Of a DNA stretch of 23,327 bases, positions 8,044 to 16,349 are shown in pieces. The stretch spans positions 1 to 23,327 of the forward strand of contig JAEWBW010000082.1 in the NCBI GenBank assembly GCA_023390955.1, written 5' to 3'. The translations under genes and the position numbers were made by a program. The notes below the pieces were generated by a model. It was not told the origin of the DNA, searched no databases, and saw nothing but the letters and a program-made list of their open reading frames with translations. Position 1 is the first letter of the stretch; the number at the start of each line of letters is the position of its first letter. This DNA is from Pseudomonadota bacterium (GTDB lineage: Bacteria; Pseudomonadota; Alphaproteobacteria; Rhizobiales; Xanthobacteraceae).

Positions 8044-8694
8044 ATGGACCCGCAGATCATCATCGCCAGGCGCGTCGCGAAGGAATTGCGCAGCGGCAAC
8101 CTCGTCAATCTCGGCATCGGCATCCCGACGCTGGTGGCGAACTACGTTCCGTCAGACCTCAAGGTGTTCTTCCAGTCCGAGAACGGACTGATCGGCACCG
8201 GTCCGATGCCCGAGCAAGGCATGGCGCATCCCCTGCTCACCGACGCCGGCGGCCGACCGATCAGCGCTCTACCGGGCGCGTCCACCTTTGACAGCGCGAT
8301 GTCGTTCGGCCTGATCCGCGGCGGACATGTGGACATCACCGTGCTCGGCGGCCTCCAGGTCGATGCGCACGGCCTGCTCGCCAACTGGATGATCCCGGGC
8401 AAGATGGTGCCGGGCATGGGCGGCGCGATGGACCTCGTCAGCGGCGCCAAACGCGTCATCGTCGCTATGCAGCACGCCGCCAAAGGCAAGTCCAAGATCG
8501 TGGCCAAATGCAACCTGCCCCTGACCTCGGCGCGGCCGGTCAACATGGTGGTCACCGAACTGGCGGTGATCACTTTTGCCGACGGCAAGGCAACACTGCT
8601 GGAGACTGCGCCCGGCGTCAGCGTCGGCGAGGTGCTGGCCGTGACCGAGGCCGAGCTGGTCGTGCCCGACCACGTGCCCGAAATGAAGATCTGA
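8044..8694 (+). CDS. scoB: 3-oxoacid CoA-transferase, subunit B
   Basis: This 216-residue beta subunit carries the catalytic glutamate (Glu46 in the QSENGLIGTGP motif) that forms the enzyme-CoA thioester. Other family segments are VNLGIGIPTLVANYVP, GGHVDITVLGGLQVD, ANWMIPGKMVPGMGGAMDLV and KCNLPLTSARPVNMVVTELAV. Length is typical for a separate subunit B. It follows subunit A by 4 bases and precedes the MaoC gene by 11 bases, so the three are surely co-transcribed. Together they could take acetoacetate-type acids to CoA esters and hydrate enoyl-CoA to the (R)-3-hydroxyacyl-CoA used by PHA synthases; that pathway join is inference. Confidence 0.93.
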   Translation: MDPQIIIARRVAKELRSGNLVNLGIGIPTLVANYVPSDLKVFFQSENGLIGTGPMPEQGMAHPLLTDAGGRPISALPGASTFDSAMSFGLIRGGHVDITVLGGLQVDAHGLLANWMIPGKMVPGMGGAMDLVSGAKRVIVAMQHAAKGKSKIVAKCNLPLTSARPVNMVVTELAVITFADGKATLLETAPGVSVGEVLAVTEAELVVPDHVPEMKI

Positions 8695-8705
8695 CGAGGA
8701 CGGGG

Positions 8706-9170
8706 ATGACGCAGCGTGTGTTTGGCAATTTCGACGAGATCAAGGCGACCGTCGGCACCGAGATCGGCGTGAGCGATTGGATCGAGATAACGCAGGACCG
8801 CATCAACCAATTTGCGGAAGCGACCTGCGACGAGCAGTGGATCCATGTCGACCAGGAGCGCGCCAAGGCAGAGATGCCCGGCGGCAAGACCATCGCGCAC
8901 GGCTTGCTGTCGCTCGCGCTCTCCCCGCTCTTCGTCCGCTCGGTGATCGGCCTGAAGGGTCTGCGCAACACGCTCAACTACGGCGCCGACCGGATCCGGT
9001 ATCTCGCCCCCGTGCCATCGGGCTCAAAACTGCGCGGCCGCGTCACCGTGGCCGAAGCCGAGGACGTGCCGCCGGACGGGCTGCGCGTGAACTACCATCT
9101 CGTGATCGAGATCGAAGGCGGCAAGAAACCTGCCTGCATTGCCGAGCTGATCGCCCTGCACTACCGCTGA
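8706..9170 (+). CDS. MaoC-like (R)-specific enoyl-CoA hydratase
   Basis: This 154-residue protein is a single hot-dog domain of the MaoC/NodN type. The ATCDEQWIHVD motif (39-49) gives the catalytic Asp42/His47 pair with the five-residue spacing seen in PhaJ-type hydratases, and GGKTIAHGLLSLAL follows as the substrate-pocket helix. I start it at the ATG after the GAGGACGGGG sequence; the longer open frame upstream overlaps scoB and is not coding. The expected reaction is addition of water to trans-2-enoyl-CoA to give (R)-3-hydroxyacyl-CoA, a PHA monomer precursor. It is the last gene of the plus-strand run, and no clear terminator follows. Confidence 0.87.
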   Translation: MTQRVFGNFDEIKATVGTEIGVSDWIEITQDRINQFAEATCDEQWIHVDQERAKAEMPGGKTIAHGLLSLALSPLFVRSVIGLKGLRNTLNYGADRIRYLAPVPSGSKLRGRVTVAEAEDVPPDGLRVNYHLVIEIEGGKKPACIAELIALHYR

Positions 9171-9466
9171 CGACAAAGTTTGAAAACAACCCCATGCACA
9201 GTAGCGATGGAGTTGGCGGCCGGAAGCAACATTTCGGAAAATCAGTTGACACGTCGGGCAAAACAGTGGCATAGTGCCAGGATCAGCCCGAAGCACTTGA
9301 CGCGTCGTTCCGATGATCGCACGCGCGGTCAAGGAATGCCTTGCCACGGTGCGATCGACGAGCCAGCCGGCATCCTCCTCCAAGTCGTACGCTCACGTGC
9401 CAAGACAGTTCTCTTTGAATTGCCGGCGGCTGTCGCAGCAATTTGCATTGGGTAAACGCACGCTCA
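9171..9466. other. Non-coding gap after the MaoC gene
   Basis: About 300 bases of lower GC content than the flanks. A 91-codon plus-strand frame runs through it but has no coding-type codon bias. A TTGACA with CATAGT 18 bases later (9246-9275) resembles a sigma-70 promoter pointing right, but nothing convincing lies downstream on that strand. I found no RNA gene or strong hairpin. Confidence 0.4.
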
Positions 9467-9688
9467 TCATTCTTTTCTGAGGTTCTTCCACGTTTTTCCG
9501 CTTACGGGCCCGACGAAATATCCGTCCCTCATGCATGAGGCGCCCGCACTTTCGCACTTACTATCAATGTTAGGCTTGCGTGCTCCGTCTCTTTTGCATG
9601 TCGCAATAGCCTGTGTGCAAGTCGTTGCGCTCGCCGGCGTGACGAAGGAGGCCGTTAATAGAGCGAGCATCATCCCCTTAAGACGCAT
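9467..9688 (-). CDS. Small exported Cys-containing protein
   Basis: The product has about 73 residues with a signal peptide ending near PASA, then a mature part of about 50 residues with four cysteines (TTCTQAIATC, KCESAGASC) and the ending GYFVGPVSGKTWKNLRKE. Small periplasmic proteins with this pattern are frequent in Bradyrhizobium; two disulfides are likely and function is unknown. I place the start at the second ATG because GAGGG is about 9 bases before it, while the first ATG (9697) is only a base or so from that sequence. A 21-bp motif also found before the exported protein near 22836 lies 44 bases upstream. Confidence 0.65.
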   Translation of the reverse strand: MRLKGMMLALLTASFVTPASATTCTQAIATCKRDGARKPNIDSKCESAGASCMRDGYFVGPVSGKTWKNLRKE

Positions 9689-9731
9689 AGATTTCATCCC
9701 TCGGTCGTTTGTGTCGAAACTACTCTACAGC

Positions 9732-9752
9732 CTGACACCTCAAGGGGTGAGC
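9732..9752 (-). promoter_or_regulatory. Shared 21-bp motif, copy 1
   Basis: The plus strand reads CTGACAC-N7-GGTGAGC with spacer CTCAAGG, so on the minus strand GCTCACC-N7-GTGTCAG faces the small exported protein gene. The same two half-sites with the same spacing occur at 22866-22886 before another exported protein gene. It could be a regulator site or a promoter. Confidence 0.35.
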
Positions 9753-9897
9753 AAATTTCCGAACCTGACCAGACCCGGTGTGATGCTCGTCACGCCGTGG
9801 CGATCCTGATCCCGGCAGGCCGCAAATGTGCAGCCGCGGCCACCGGAATGGCGAAAGGAAATTTCCGTTCTGAGCGGATAGCGGACTTACACCATCT

Positions 9898-10686
9898 TCA
9901 ATCGATGATGTGATACCCGCCGTCGATGTACATCACGCCGCCGGTGATCAGCTTGGCGCCGTCGAGGGCCAGGAACGCGGTGGCGTTGCCGACGTCGTCG
10001 ATGCTGACGAGGCTGCGGGTCGGTGCTTTCGATTGCGCCTTGTCCATCAGTTCGTCGAAATCCGGAATGCCCGAGGCCGCGCGGGTCGCGAGCGGGCCCG
10101 GGGAAATCGCGTGGACGCGGATGCCTTTCGGGCCGAGTTCGGCGGCCATGTAGCGGACCGACGCCTCGAGCGCGGCCTTCGCCACGCCCATGATGTTGTA
10201 GTTCTCGACCACCATCTGGCTGCCGTAATAGGTCATGGTGAAGAGCGTGCCGCCGTTCTTCATCAGGGGCTCGGCGAGATGGGCCATCCGCATGAACGAC
10301 CAGCAGGAGACGTCCATGGTCTTGAGGAAGCCGTCGCGATTGACGTCGACGACACGGCCATGCAGGGCCTCCTTCGGCGAAAACGCTATCGAATGAAGCA
10401 GGAAATCGAGCTGCCCCCACTCTGACGCGATGCGTTCAAACACCGCTTCGGTCTGGCCTTCGACCATGACGTCGAGCGGCATGAAGATCGGCGACTCCAG
10501 CGCCTGCGCCAGCGGCTCGACATGCTTTTTGGCACGCTCGTTCAGATAGGTCACGGCAATGTCGGCGCCGAGCGCACGAAACGCCCGCGCGCAGCCCCAG
10601 GCGATGGACTGGTCGTTGGCGATGCCGACGACGAGGCCCTTCTTTCCCTTCAGGGCTACTTTGCTATCGGGGAATACCGGGATCAT
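9898..10686 (-). CDS. fabI: Enoyl-ACP reductase, FabI type
   Basis: This 262-residue SDR-fold protein has the FabI cofactor motif GIANDQSIAWG (21-31), the LLHSIAFSPKEALHGR segment, and the active-site set Tyr153, Tyr163 and Lys170 (Tyr-x6-Lys, in ENYNIMGVAK). ISPGPLATRAASGIPDF and GGVMYIDGGYHI are also typical. FabI reduces enoyl-ACP with NAD(P)H in fatty-acid synthesis. Its start overlaps the acetate kinase stop by 4 bases (ATGA), at the end of an operon with a PhaC-like protein and a phosphate acyltransferase. So it is probably a secondary, low-oxygen copy beside a housekeeping FabI, and could act on enoyl-CoA instead; that is inference. Confidence 0.9.
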   Translation of the reverse strand: MIPVFPDSKVALKGKKGLVVGIANDQSIAWGCARAFRALGADIAVTYLNERAKKHVEPLAQALESPIFMPLDVMVEGQTEAVFERIASEWGQLDFLLHSIAFSPKEALHGRVVDVNRDGFLKTMDVSCWSFMRMAHLAEPLMKNGGTLFTMTYYGSQMVVENYNIMGVAKAALEASVRYMAAELGPKGIRVHAISPGPLATRAASGIPDFDELMDKAQSKAPTRSLVSIDDVGNATAFLALDGAKLITGGVMYIDGGYHIID

Positions 10687-11897
10687 GACACTCTCTCAGG
10701 TTTTGGGTGGTGCGAGTGACCGTTCATCAGGAGCGCCAGCGTGTGCTGCGCGATCATCAATTCCTCGTCCGTCGGGATGACATAGAGGGGAATGAGACTG
10801 TTGGGGCGCGAGATCAGCTTCGAATGGTGGGCGTTTGCGCCAGCGTCGAGCGCGACGCCGAGCCAGCCAAGCTGCTCCGCGATGCGTGCGCGGATCGAGA
10901 CGGAATTCTCGCCAATCCCGGCCGTGAAAACGAAGGCGTCCAGGCCTTGCAGGGCCGCCGCCAGCATGCCGGCATTGAGCCCGATGCGGTAGACGAAATA
11001 GTCGATCGCGAGCTTGGCCTGCGGGTCAGTGCTGGCTTCGAGCTCGCGCATGTCGTTGCTGACGCCGGACAGTCCCTTCAGTCCGCAGTCGCGGTAGAGG
11101 AAGTCCTGCACCTTCTCCGCCGACATGCCCTTCTCCGAGAGAAGGTAGAGCACGACGCCGGGATCGAGCTGTCCGGGCCGCGTGCCCATCGGCAGGCCGT
11201 CGAGCGCGGTAAAGCCCATGGTGCTCTCGACGCTGCGACCGTCCTTGATGGCGCACATCGAGGCGCCACTGCCGAGATGGGCCACGATGACGCGCTTCTT
11301 CGCGATGTCGGGCGCGACGCTCGGCAAGGTCCTGGCGATGTACTCGTAAGACAGGCCGTGGAAGCCATAGCGCCGCACACCCTCGGCATGGAGCTGGTGC
11401 GGAATGGCGTAGTGATCGGCGACTGCATCGTGGTTGCGGTGGAACGCAGTGTCGAAGCAGGCGACCTGCGGCAATCCGGGGAAATTCGCGAGGATCGAGT
11501 TGATCGGTGCCAGATTGTGCGGCTGGTGCAGCGGCGCCAGCGACACGAAGCGCTCGAGCCGCGACACCACGCCATGGTCGATCATAACAGGCTTGGCGTA
11601 GTCAGGTCCGCCATGCACAACACGGTGGCCGACTGCGATCGGTGTGACCCGCATCTCGTGCCGCAACCAGTCGCCGGCAACGGCCATCGCGGTCGGGACA
11701 TCCGGCACGGCCTCGATCGGATAGGCGCGATCGGCCAGCGGATCGCCGTTGGCGCCGCTTGCCCGCAGGCGCGGCCGGCTGCCGATGCCGTCCATCTGCC
11801 CCTTGATCTGCCGGCGCAGCGCCCCTTCGCGCTCGACCGAATAGACCTGGAATTTCACACTGGAGGAGCCGGCATTGATGACGAGGATCGTATCCAT
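10683..11897 (-). CDS. ackA: Acetate/propionate-family kinase
   Basis: This 404-residue enzyme of the acetokinase family has the N-terminal NAGSSSVKFQ phosphate motif (8-17), GHRVVHGGPDY, the CFDTAFHR substrate motif, HLGSGASMCAIKDGRSVESTMGFTALDGLPMGTRPGQLDPG, and FTAGIGENS near the C terminus. It converts acetyl phosphate (or propionyl phosphate) and ADP to the acid and ATP. The gene begins 5 bases after the phosphate acyltransferase stop and overlaps fabI by 4 bases. With its neighbour it gives substrate-level ATP from an acyl-CoA, useful when respiration is oxygen-limited. Chain-length preference cannot be read from sequence. Confidence 0.94.
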   Translation of the reverse strand: MDTILVINAGSSSVKFQVYSVEREGALRRQIKGQMDGIGSRPRLRASGANGDPLADRAYPIEAVPDVPTAMAVAGDWLRHEMRVTPIAVGHRVVHGGPDYAKPVMIDHGVVSRLERFVSLAPLHQPHNLAPINSILANFPGLPQVACFDTAFHRNHDAVADHYAIPHQLHAEGVRRYGFHGLSYEYIARTLPSVAPDIAKKRVIVAHLGSGASMCAIKDGRSVESTMGFTALDGLPMGTRPGQLDPGVVLYLLSEKGMSAEKVQDFLYRDCGLKGLSGVSNDMRELEASTDPQAKLAIDYFVYRIGLNAGMLAAALQGLDAFVFTAGIGENSVSIRARIAEQLGWLGVALDAGANAHHSKLISRPNSLIPLYVIPTDEELMIAQHTLALLMNGHSHHPKPERVS

Positions 11898-11902
11898 GGC
11901 GG

Positions 11903-12865
11903 TCAGGCCGCAACTGTCGGCGCCTTCTGGCGCCTTGCATGAGCATAGAGAGCCGCCACCGCGCAGGACGCCATGCGCGCGCGCGGCGAGTCCGCGCGCG
12001 AGGTCAGGACGACCGGCACACGCGCGCCGAGCACGATGCCAGCGCCGTCAGCCTTGGCGAAATAAGCGAGGTTCTTGGCCAGCATGTTGCCGGATTCGAG
12101 ATCCGGCACGACCAGGATCTGCGCACGGCCCGCGACCTCGGACGTGATGCCCTTGATCTTTGCCGCCTCCGGATCGATCGCGTTGTCGAAGGCTAGCGGA
12201 CCATCGAGCAGGCCGCCGGTGATCTGGCCGCGATCGGCCATCTTGCAGAGCGCCGCGGCCTCGATCGTGGACGGAATTTTCGACGTCACCGTCTCGACCG
12301 CGGACAGGATCGCCACGCGCGGCGTCTTGCCGAAGCCGGCGTGATTGTAGAGGTCAATCGCGTTCTGGATGATGTCGCGCTTGGCGTCCAGGTCAGGAAA
12401 GATGTTGATGGCGGCGTCGGTGACGAAGATGGTGTCCGAATAGGCCGGGACATCCATGACGAAGACATGACTGATCCGCCGGTTGGTACGCAGGCCGCCA
12501 ACCTTGGCCGTTACGGCGAGCATCAGCTCATCCGTGTGCAGGCTGCCTTTCATCAGCAGCTCGCCCCTGGCGGCGTGAATGAGCTCGACGCCCTTTGCGG
12601 CGGACTCATCGCTGTGCGCGGCACCGACGATCTCAAAGCTCGAAATATCGAGATCGAATTTGGCGGCAGTGTCCCTGATCCTCGACTCAGGCCCCACCAA
12701 CACCGGCCGGATGATCCCCGCGCTGGCGCTGTCAACGGCGCCGCGAAGCGAGGTCTCGTCGCAGGGGTGCACGACGATGGTCGGCGTCGGCGGTATGGAA
12801 CGCGCAAGCGCGATAAGGCGGTCATATTTGGCGCCGGGCTGGGCGGAGGTCGTATCGGCCGACAT
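11903..12865 (-). CDS. pta: Phosphate acetyl/butyryltransferase
   Basis: This 320-residue protein is a single PTA_PTB domain. Clear marks are PVLVGPESRIRDTA, HAARGELLMKGSLHTDELM, RRISHVFVMDVPAYSDTIFVTDAAINIFPD, ILSAVETVTSKIPST and VPDLESGNMLAKNLAYFA. It exchanges CoA for phosphate on an acyl-CoA. The segments resemble the phosphotransbutyrylase-like branch that in many alphaproteobacteria is the C-terminal half of a MaoC-PTA fusion; here the MaoC half is absent. The gene lies 29 bases after the PhaC-like gene, has a GGGAGC ribosome-binding site, and is followed by the kinase after 5 bases. Acetyl versus butyryl or propionyl preference is open. Confidence 0.9.
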   Translation of the reverse strand: MSADTTSAQPGAKYDRLIALARSIPPTPTIVVHPCDETSLRGAVDSASAGIIRPVLVGPESRIRDTAAKFDLDISSFEIVGAAHSDESAAKGVELIHAARGELLMKGSLHTDELMLAVTAKVGGLRTNRRISHVFVMDVPAYSDTIFVTDAAINIFPDLDAKRDIIQNAIDLYNHAGFGKTPRVAILSAVETVTSKIPSTIEAAALCKMADRGQITGGLLDGPLAFDNAIDPEAAKIKGITSEVAGRAQILVVPDLESGNMLAKNLAYFAKADGAGIVLGARVPVVLTSRADSPRARMASCAVAALYAHARRQKAPTVAA

Positions 12866-12894
12866 GAAGTGCTCCCGAATCCCTTTGACGCGCG

Positions 12895-15129
12895 CTACGA
12901 CGCTCTTGCCGTCGAGTCGATCCTGGGATCGAAAGGGGCGACGTTCGACGCCGCTTCCCCTTCCCCCTCAAGACCGAACAATTCCGCGACGTGTCGCAGA
13001 CGATTTGCGCGTTCGCCGCCGATATCCTCGCTGGCCGACAGCACCTCGCGCAACGCGGCAAACGCCGTGCGCCGCTGGTTCATGTCATCGGGCAAGAGCG
13101 TGGGGATGGCAGCAAGGGCACCTCCCTGATCCAGCAACAACATATAGAACTGCTCGCGCACCAGCTTCTTGAAATCGGCCAAAGCCATGCGTGGGCCGCC
13201 GTGCTCCTTCCGAACCTGGCGCAGCGCCTCGACGCTGCGCTCGTCGACCATGCCGCGCGCAGAGCCGATATAGAGCAGCGCGCGGATCGCCGCTTCGCGC
13301 AAGCCGCCCTCGCCGATCTTCGACTTCAGCTCGGCGATCCGCTGCTCCAGCATGGCGCGATGCTCGGCCGACATCTCACGATGGCGCGAGGGTTCGGACT
13401 TCGGATCGATGCCGACTGCGGCCTGCAGCGCCGGCGAGCCATACAGGTTCAGGAACATGGTCTCGCTGAGTGCTTCCGTCGCGTCGCGCCAGCTGTCGAG
13501 CGCGTGCACGATCTGCTTGGAGATTTGCTCCTGGAACGCCAGGAAGGGATTGTCCTTGGAGACCGGCTTGCGGTTCTCCTCGGCCTTGTCGGCGGCAGAC
13601 TTGATGGCAGCCATCAACGGATTCTGGCTGCTGAAGGCTTCATATTGCAGCCGCAGCGGATGTATGTTGCGGGCAAACTCCGCGAGCTGCGGCGTCACCA
13701 TGCCCTTGACCCAGGGCTGCAGGAATTTCTGATAGGCCTGCAGATTGAGCTCGGAGACGCGCTTGACGGTGGCAAAGCGCCGCTCGTCCGCGGGAGAATT
13801 GCCGCCCATCGCGCGGATGTCGTCCAGCGTACGGGCCTCGCAGCGCATCACCCACTGACCTGCCGCGAGATCGGCATTGAGCGTCTCGTCGCCGCGCGCT
13901 TCGAAGGTCGCCTCGTAGAGCCCGGGCGGAAGCACGTCGATCAGGTCGATGTTGCTGGAGAACTCGGCGTGCTCTTTCTTCGCCACGCCGCCGGAGACGA
14001 AGATGCCGAGATGGCCGATGCTCTCATGGACGGTGTAGACGATGGTCTGGCCATAGGCCCTGATCTCGTCGACGTCGGAATAGCATTCCTGAATCCAGTC
14101 CAGCGCCTGCTGCGGCGGGGTGACGTTGTCGCCCTTGGAGCAGAACACCACGATCGGCGAGCGTATGTTGCGCAGATCGACCTTCTGCCCATCGGACATC
14201 TCGATACGGCCGGCGGCGAGATTGTTGCCGATGAACAGCTCATCGACGATGAACTGGATCTCCTCGGCATTGAGGTTGACGTGGCCACCCCACCAGCGCT
14301 CGAAATCGAGATAGCGCTCGGCCTCGGTGTCGACCTTGGAATAGACGTTGTACTGCTTGGTCCAGAGCGTGTTTGACGGGTTCTGGTTCTCAAAATTCTG
14401 CACAAGCCAGGCGCCGTCGAACTTGCCGCCGCCGAGATCGCTCGAAAGCGCGGTCAACCAGCTGCCGCCGAGCAGGCCGCCCGAATAGCGCATCGGATAT
14501 TTGCCGTGCACGCCTGCCCAATAAGCGAGCGGCGCGCCGGCGATGATCAGCGGTCCGAACAGTTCAGGCCGCAGCGAGGCCAAGATCATGACGGCCCAGC
14601 CGGCCTGGCAATTGCCGATCACGCAGGGCTTGCCGTCCGCATCGGGATGGCGGCTGATCACGGTTTCGATGAAGGTTGCTTCCGCGCGGGCGATGCGCTC
14701 GATGGTCTGGCCCGGCATCGGCTCGGGAAGGAACCCGATGAAATAGCAGGGATGTCCCGCCTTCATCGCCACACCGATCTCGCTGTCGGCCTTGAAGCCG
14801 CCGATGCCCGGGCCGTGGCCAGCGCGCGGATCGACCACGATGAAGGGCCGCCGGCTCATGTCGATCTCGACGCCCTTGGGTGGAACGATGCGCACCAGCG
14901 CATAATTGACGGGTTCGCCGAGCGTGCGGCCGTCCGTGATCAATTCGGCAGCATATTGCAGCACGTGGGGCGCCGTTTGCGCGACATGCTCACGATACTG
15001 GTCGCCACGCTGACGCATGATGTCCAGGAACAGCACACTGCGCTGTCCCGCATCGACCATGTATTCGACCGCCGAAGAGACGAGGCCCGACATGGGGCCG
15101 CCGGGCAGCTTGCTGTTTTCTATCGTCAT
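12895..15129 (-). CDS. DUF3141 protein, PhaC-like with a TerB-like C-terminal part
   Basis: This 744-residue protein belongs to the DUF3141 group, distant relatives of polyhydroxyalkanoate synthase. The alpha/beta-hydrolase part (about 70-400) has a PhaC-type Cys nucleophile, Cys174 in IGNCQAGWA, with Asp334 in SKGDNVTPP and His373 in ESIGHLGIFVSGG, matching the Cys-Asp-His triad of PHA synthases. An N-terminal helical region (15-65) recalls the PhaC N domain. The C-terminal 150 residues are charged and helical and resemble a TerB-type domain. It heads the operon with pta, ackA and fabI; a FixK box ends 54 bases upstream, and GAGG precedes the ATG. Polymer synthesis, acyl transfer or a thioester hydrolase are all possible; no activity is known to me for this group. 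Confidence 0.85.
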   Translation of the reverse strand: MTIENSKLPGGPMSGLVSSAVEYMVDAGQRSVLFLDIMRQRGDQYREHVAQTAPHVLQYAAELITDGRTLGEPVNYALVRIVPPKGVEIDMSRRPFIVVDPRAGHGPGIGGFKADSEIGVAMKAGHPCYFIGFLPEPMPGQTIERIARAEATFIETVISRHPDADGKPCVIGNCQAGWAVMILASLRPELFGPLIIAGAPLAYWAGVHGKYPMRYSGGLLGGSWLTALSSDLGGGKFDGAWLVQNFENQNPSNTLWTKQYNVYSKVDTEAERYLDFERWWGGHVNLNAEEIQFIVDELFIGNNLAAGRIEMSDGQKVDLRNIRSPIVVFCSKGDNVTPPQQALDWIQECYSDVDEIRAYGQTIVYTVHESIGHLGIFVSGGVAKKEHAEFSSNIDLIDVLPPGLYEATFEARGDETLNADLAAGQWVMRCEARTLDDIRAMGGNSPADERRFATVKRVSELNLQAYQKFLQPWVKGMVTPQLAEFARNIHPLRLQYEAFSSQNPLMAAIKSAADKAEENRKPVSKDNPFLAFQEQISKQIVHALDSWRDATEALSETMFLNLYGSPALQAAVGIDPKSEPSRHREMSAEHRAMLEQRIAELKSKIGEGGLREAAIRALLYIGSARGMVDERSVEALRQVRKEHGGPRMALADFKKLVREQFYMLLLDQGGALAAIPTLLPDDMNQRRTAFAALREVLSASEDIGGERANRLRHVAELFGLEGEGEAASNVAPFDPRIDSTARAS

Positions 15130-15182
15130 TTTCGACCTCGTCGTCGCGCCGCCCCATTCAACGAGGCCGGCGGCTGTCGATG

Positions 15183-15196
15183 TTGATTTAGGTCAA
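15183..15196. promoter_or_regulatory. FixK/FNR-type box upstream of the DUF3141-pta-ackA-fabI operon
   Basis: TTGATTTAGGTCAA matches TTGA-N6-TCAA without mismatch and differs from the box near 5706 in one base. Its centre is about 60 bases before the DUF3141 start, so activation at -41.5 leaves a leader near 19 bases. It overlaps the stop codon of the AI-2E-family gene. Confidence 0.78.
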
Positions 15197-16284
15197 CGGT
15201 CGGCGACAACACCGGTCGCCGGCGTCCCACGTTCGAGACGGATCCAGGTCGCCGCGAGTTCCCACGCGACCGACAGGATAATCGGTCCGATGAAGAGGCC
15301 GATAATGCCGTGCGCCAGCGTGCCGCCGATCACCCCGATCAGGATGACGATCGTCGGCGTGGTCAAGCCGCGGCCCATGACGAGCGGCTTGAGGATGTTG
15401 TCCAGCAGGCCGACGATCACGAGGAACACCGTCAGCATCACAGCCGTAGTGACATCCTTGGCGGTCCATATCCAGATCACCACGGGGGCGAGCACGATAA
15501 AGGCGCCAATCTGCACGATCGACAGCAACAGCACGATGACAGCCAAAAGGCCGGCGCTCGGCACGGCCGCGAGCTTGAAGCCGATCCCGGCCAGCAGCGC
15601 CTGCACGATGGCGACGCCGATCACGCCCTGCGACACCGCGCGGATGGTGGCGCCTGCCTGCTCCAGAAACTGCTCGCTCTGCTCCGGCACGATACGAAAC
15701 AGGAAGCCCCTGATGGCGCCGACCAGTTGCGGCCCGTACGGGAAGAAGAAGCCGGCGACGAAGACCGAGAGCAGAAACTGCAGCGTGCCGATGCCGGCGC
15801 TTCCGGCAAAGGACAGCATCATTCCCGCGATCGGCTTCAGGTAAGGCGCCACCTCGCGCAGCACCGCGCGGATGTTATGATAGGCCTGATCCCAGAACTC
15901 GTAGAGTTGCGGGCCGATCAGGGGCCAGGACTTGATCTGCTCGGGTGCAGACTGCAGCACGAGGTCGCCGGTGCCAAGCTGCTTGGCGATATCCTTGATG
16001 CCGTCGACAGCGCTGAGGCCCAGCCACGTTGCGGGGCCGATGACAACCCCGAGCATCACCAAAGTGAGGAGCACCGCCGCCGTGCGGGGACGACCGCCGA
16101 GGCATTTGGCGAGCCAGCTGTAGACCGGATAGAACGCCACTGCCAGCACCGCACTCCAGGTCAGGATCGGCACGAACGGGCGGATGATCAGGAAGGTCCA
16201 GAGGATGACGAGCCCGAGCAATCCAAGCCGGATCACAAGCTGAACCACGCCTTCGGCGGACAAGATTTGGTGAAGTGTCTTCAA
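15193..16284 (-). CDS. AI-2E family transporter-like membrane protein
   Basis: This 363-residue inner-membrane protein fits the AI-2E transporter (UPF0118/YdiK) family: two N-terminal helices with RPFVPILTWSAVLAVAFYPVYSWL, a soluble amphipathic middle part (about 90-145), then five or more helices ending with LDNILKPLVMGRGLTTPTIVILIGVIGGTLAHGIIGLFIGPIILSVAWEL. Some members export autoinducer-2, others act as Na+/H+ antiporters; substrate here is unknown. The start codon is TTG with AGGGG 8 bases before it. A perfect FNR-type palindrome lies 66 bases upstream. The stop codon lies within the FixK box of the next operon, so the genes are close but probably have separate promoters. Confidence 0.87.
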   Translation of the reverse strand: MKTLHQILSAEGVVQLVIRLGLLGLVILWTFLIIRPFVPILTWSAVLAVAFYPVYSWLAKCLGGRPRTAAVLLTLVMLGVVIGPATWLGLSAVDGIKDIAKQLGTGDLVLQSAPEQIKSWPLIGPQLYEFWDQAYHNIRAVLREVAPYLKPIAGMMLSFAGSAGIGTLQFLLSVFVAGFFFPYGPQLVGAIRGFLFRIVPEQSEQFLEQAGATIRAVSQGVIGVAIVQALLAGIGFKLAAVPSAGLLAVIVLLLSIVQIGAFIVLAPVVIWIWTAKDVTTAVMLTVFLVIVGLLDNILKPLVMGRGLTTPTIVILIGVIGGTLAHGIIGLFIGPIILSVAWELAATWIRLERGTPATGVVADR

Positions 16285-16349
16285 GGCGATTGCCCCTGCA
16301 TCTGGTGGCGGCTTGCGTCCGAGCTAGCGGCCCCTCGCCCGCGGCAGGC

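Noticed and set aside
9246..9275. TTGACA and CATAGT promoter-like pair
   Set aside because: No convincing gene follows on the plus strand, and the -10 element is weak.
9180..9455. 91-codon frame in the gap after the MaoC gene
   Set aside because: No ribosome-binding site, no codon bias and no similarity; more likely non-coding.
9857..9866. GGAAATTTCC palindrome downstream of fabI
   Set aside because: Ten bases without loop or T-run; too short to call a terminator or an operator.
10707..11942. 411-codon plus-strand frame
   Set aside because: Antisense to the acetate kinase gene, which has all its family motifs.
12991..14376. 461-codon plus-strand frame
   Set aside because: Antisense shadow of the DUF3141 gene; no motif and the composition of a mirrored frame.
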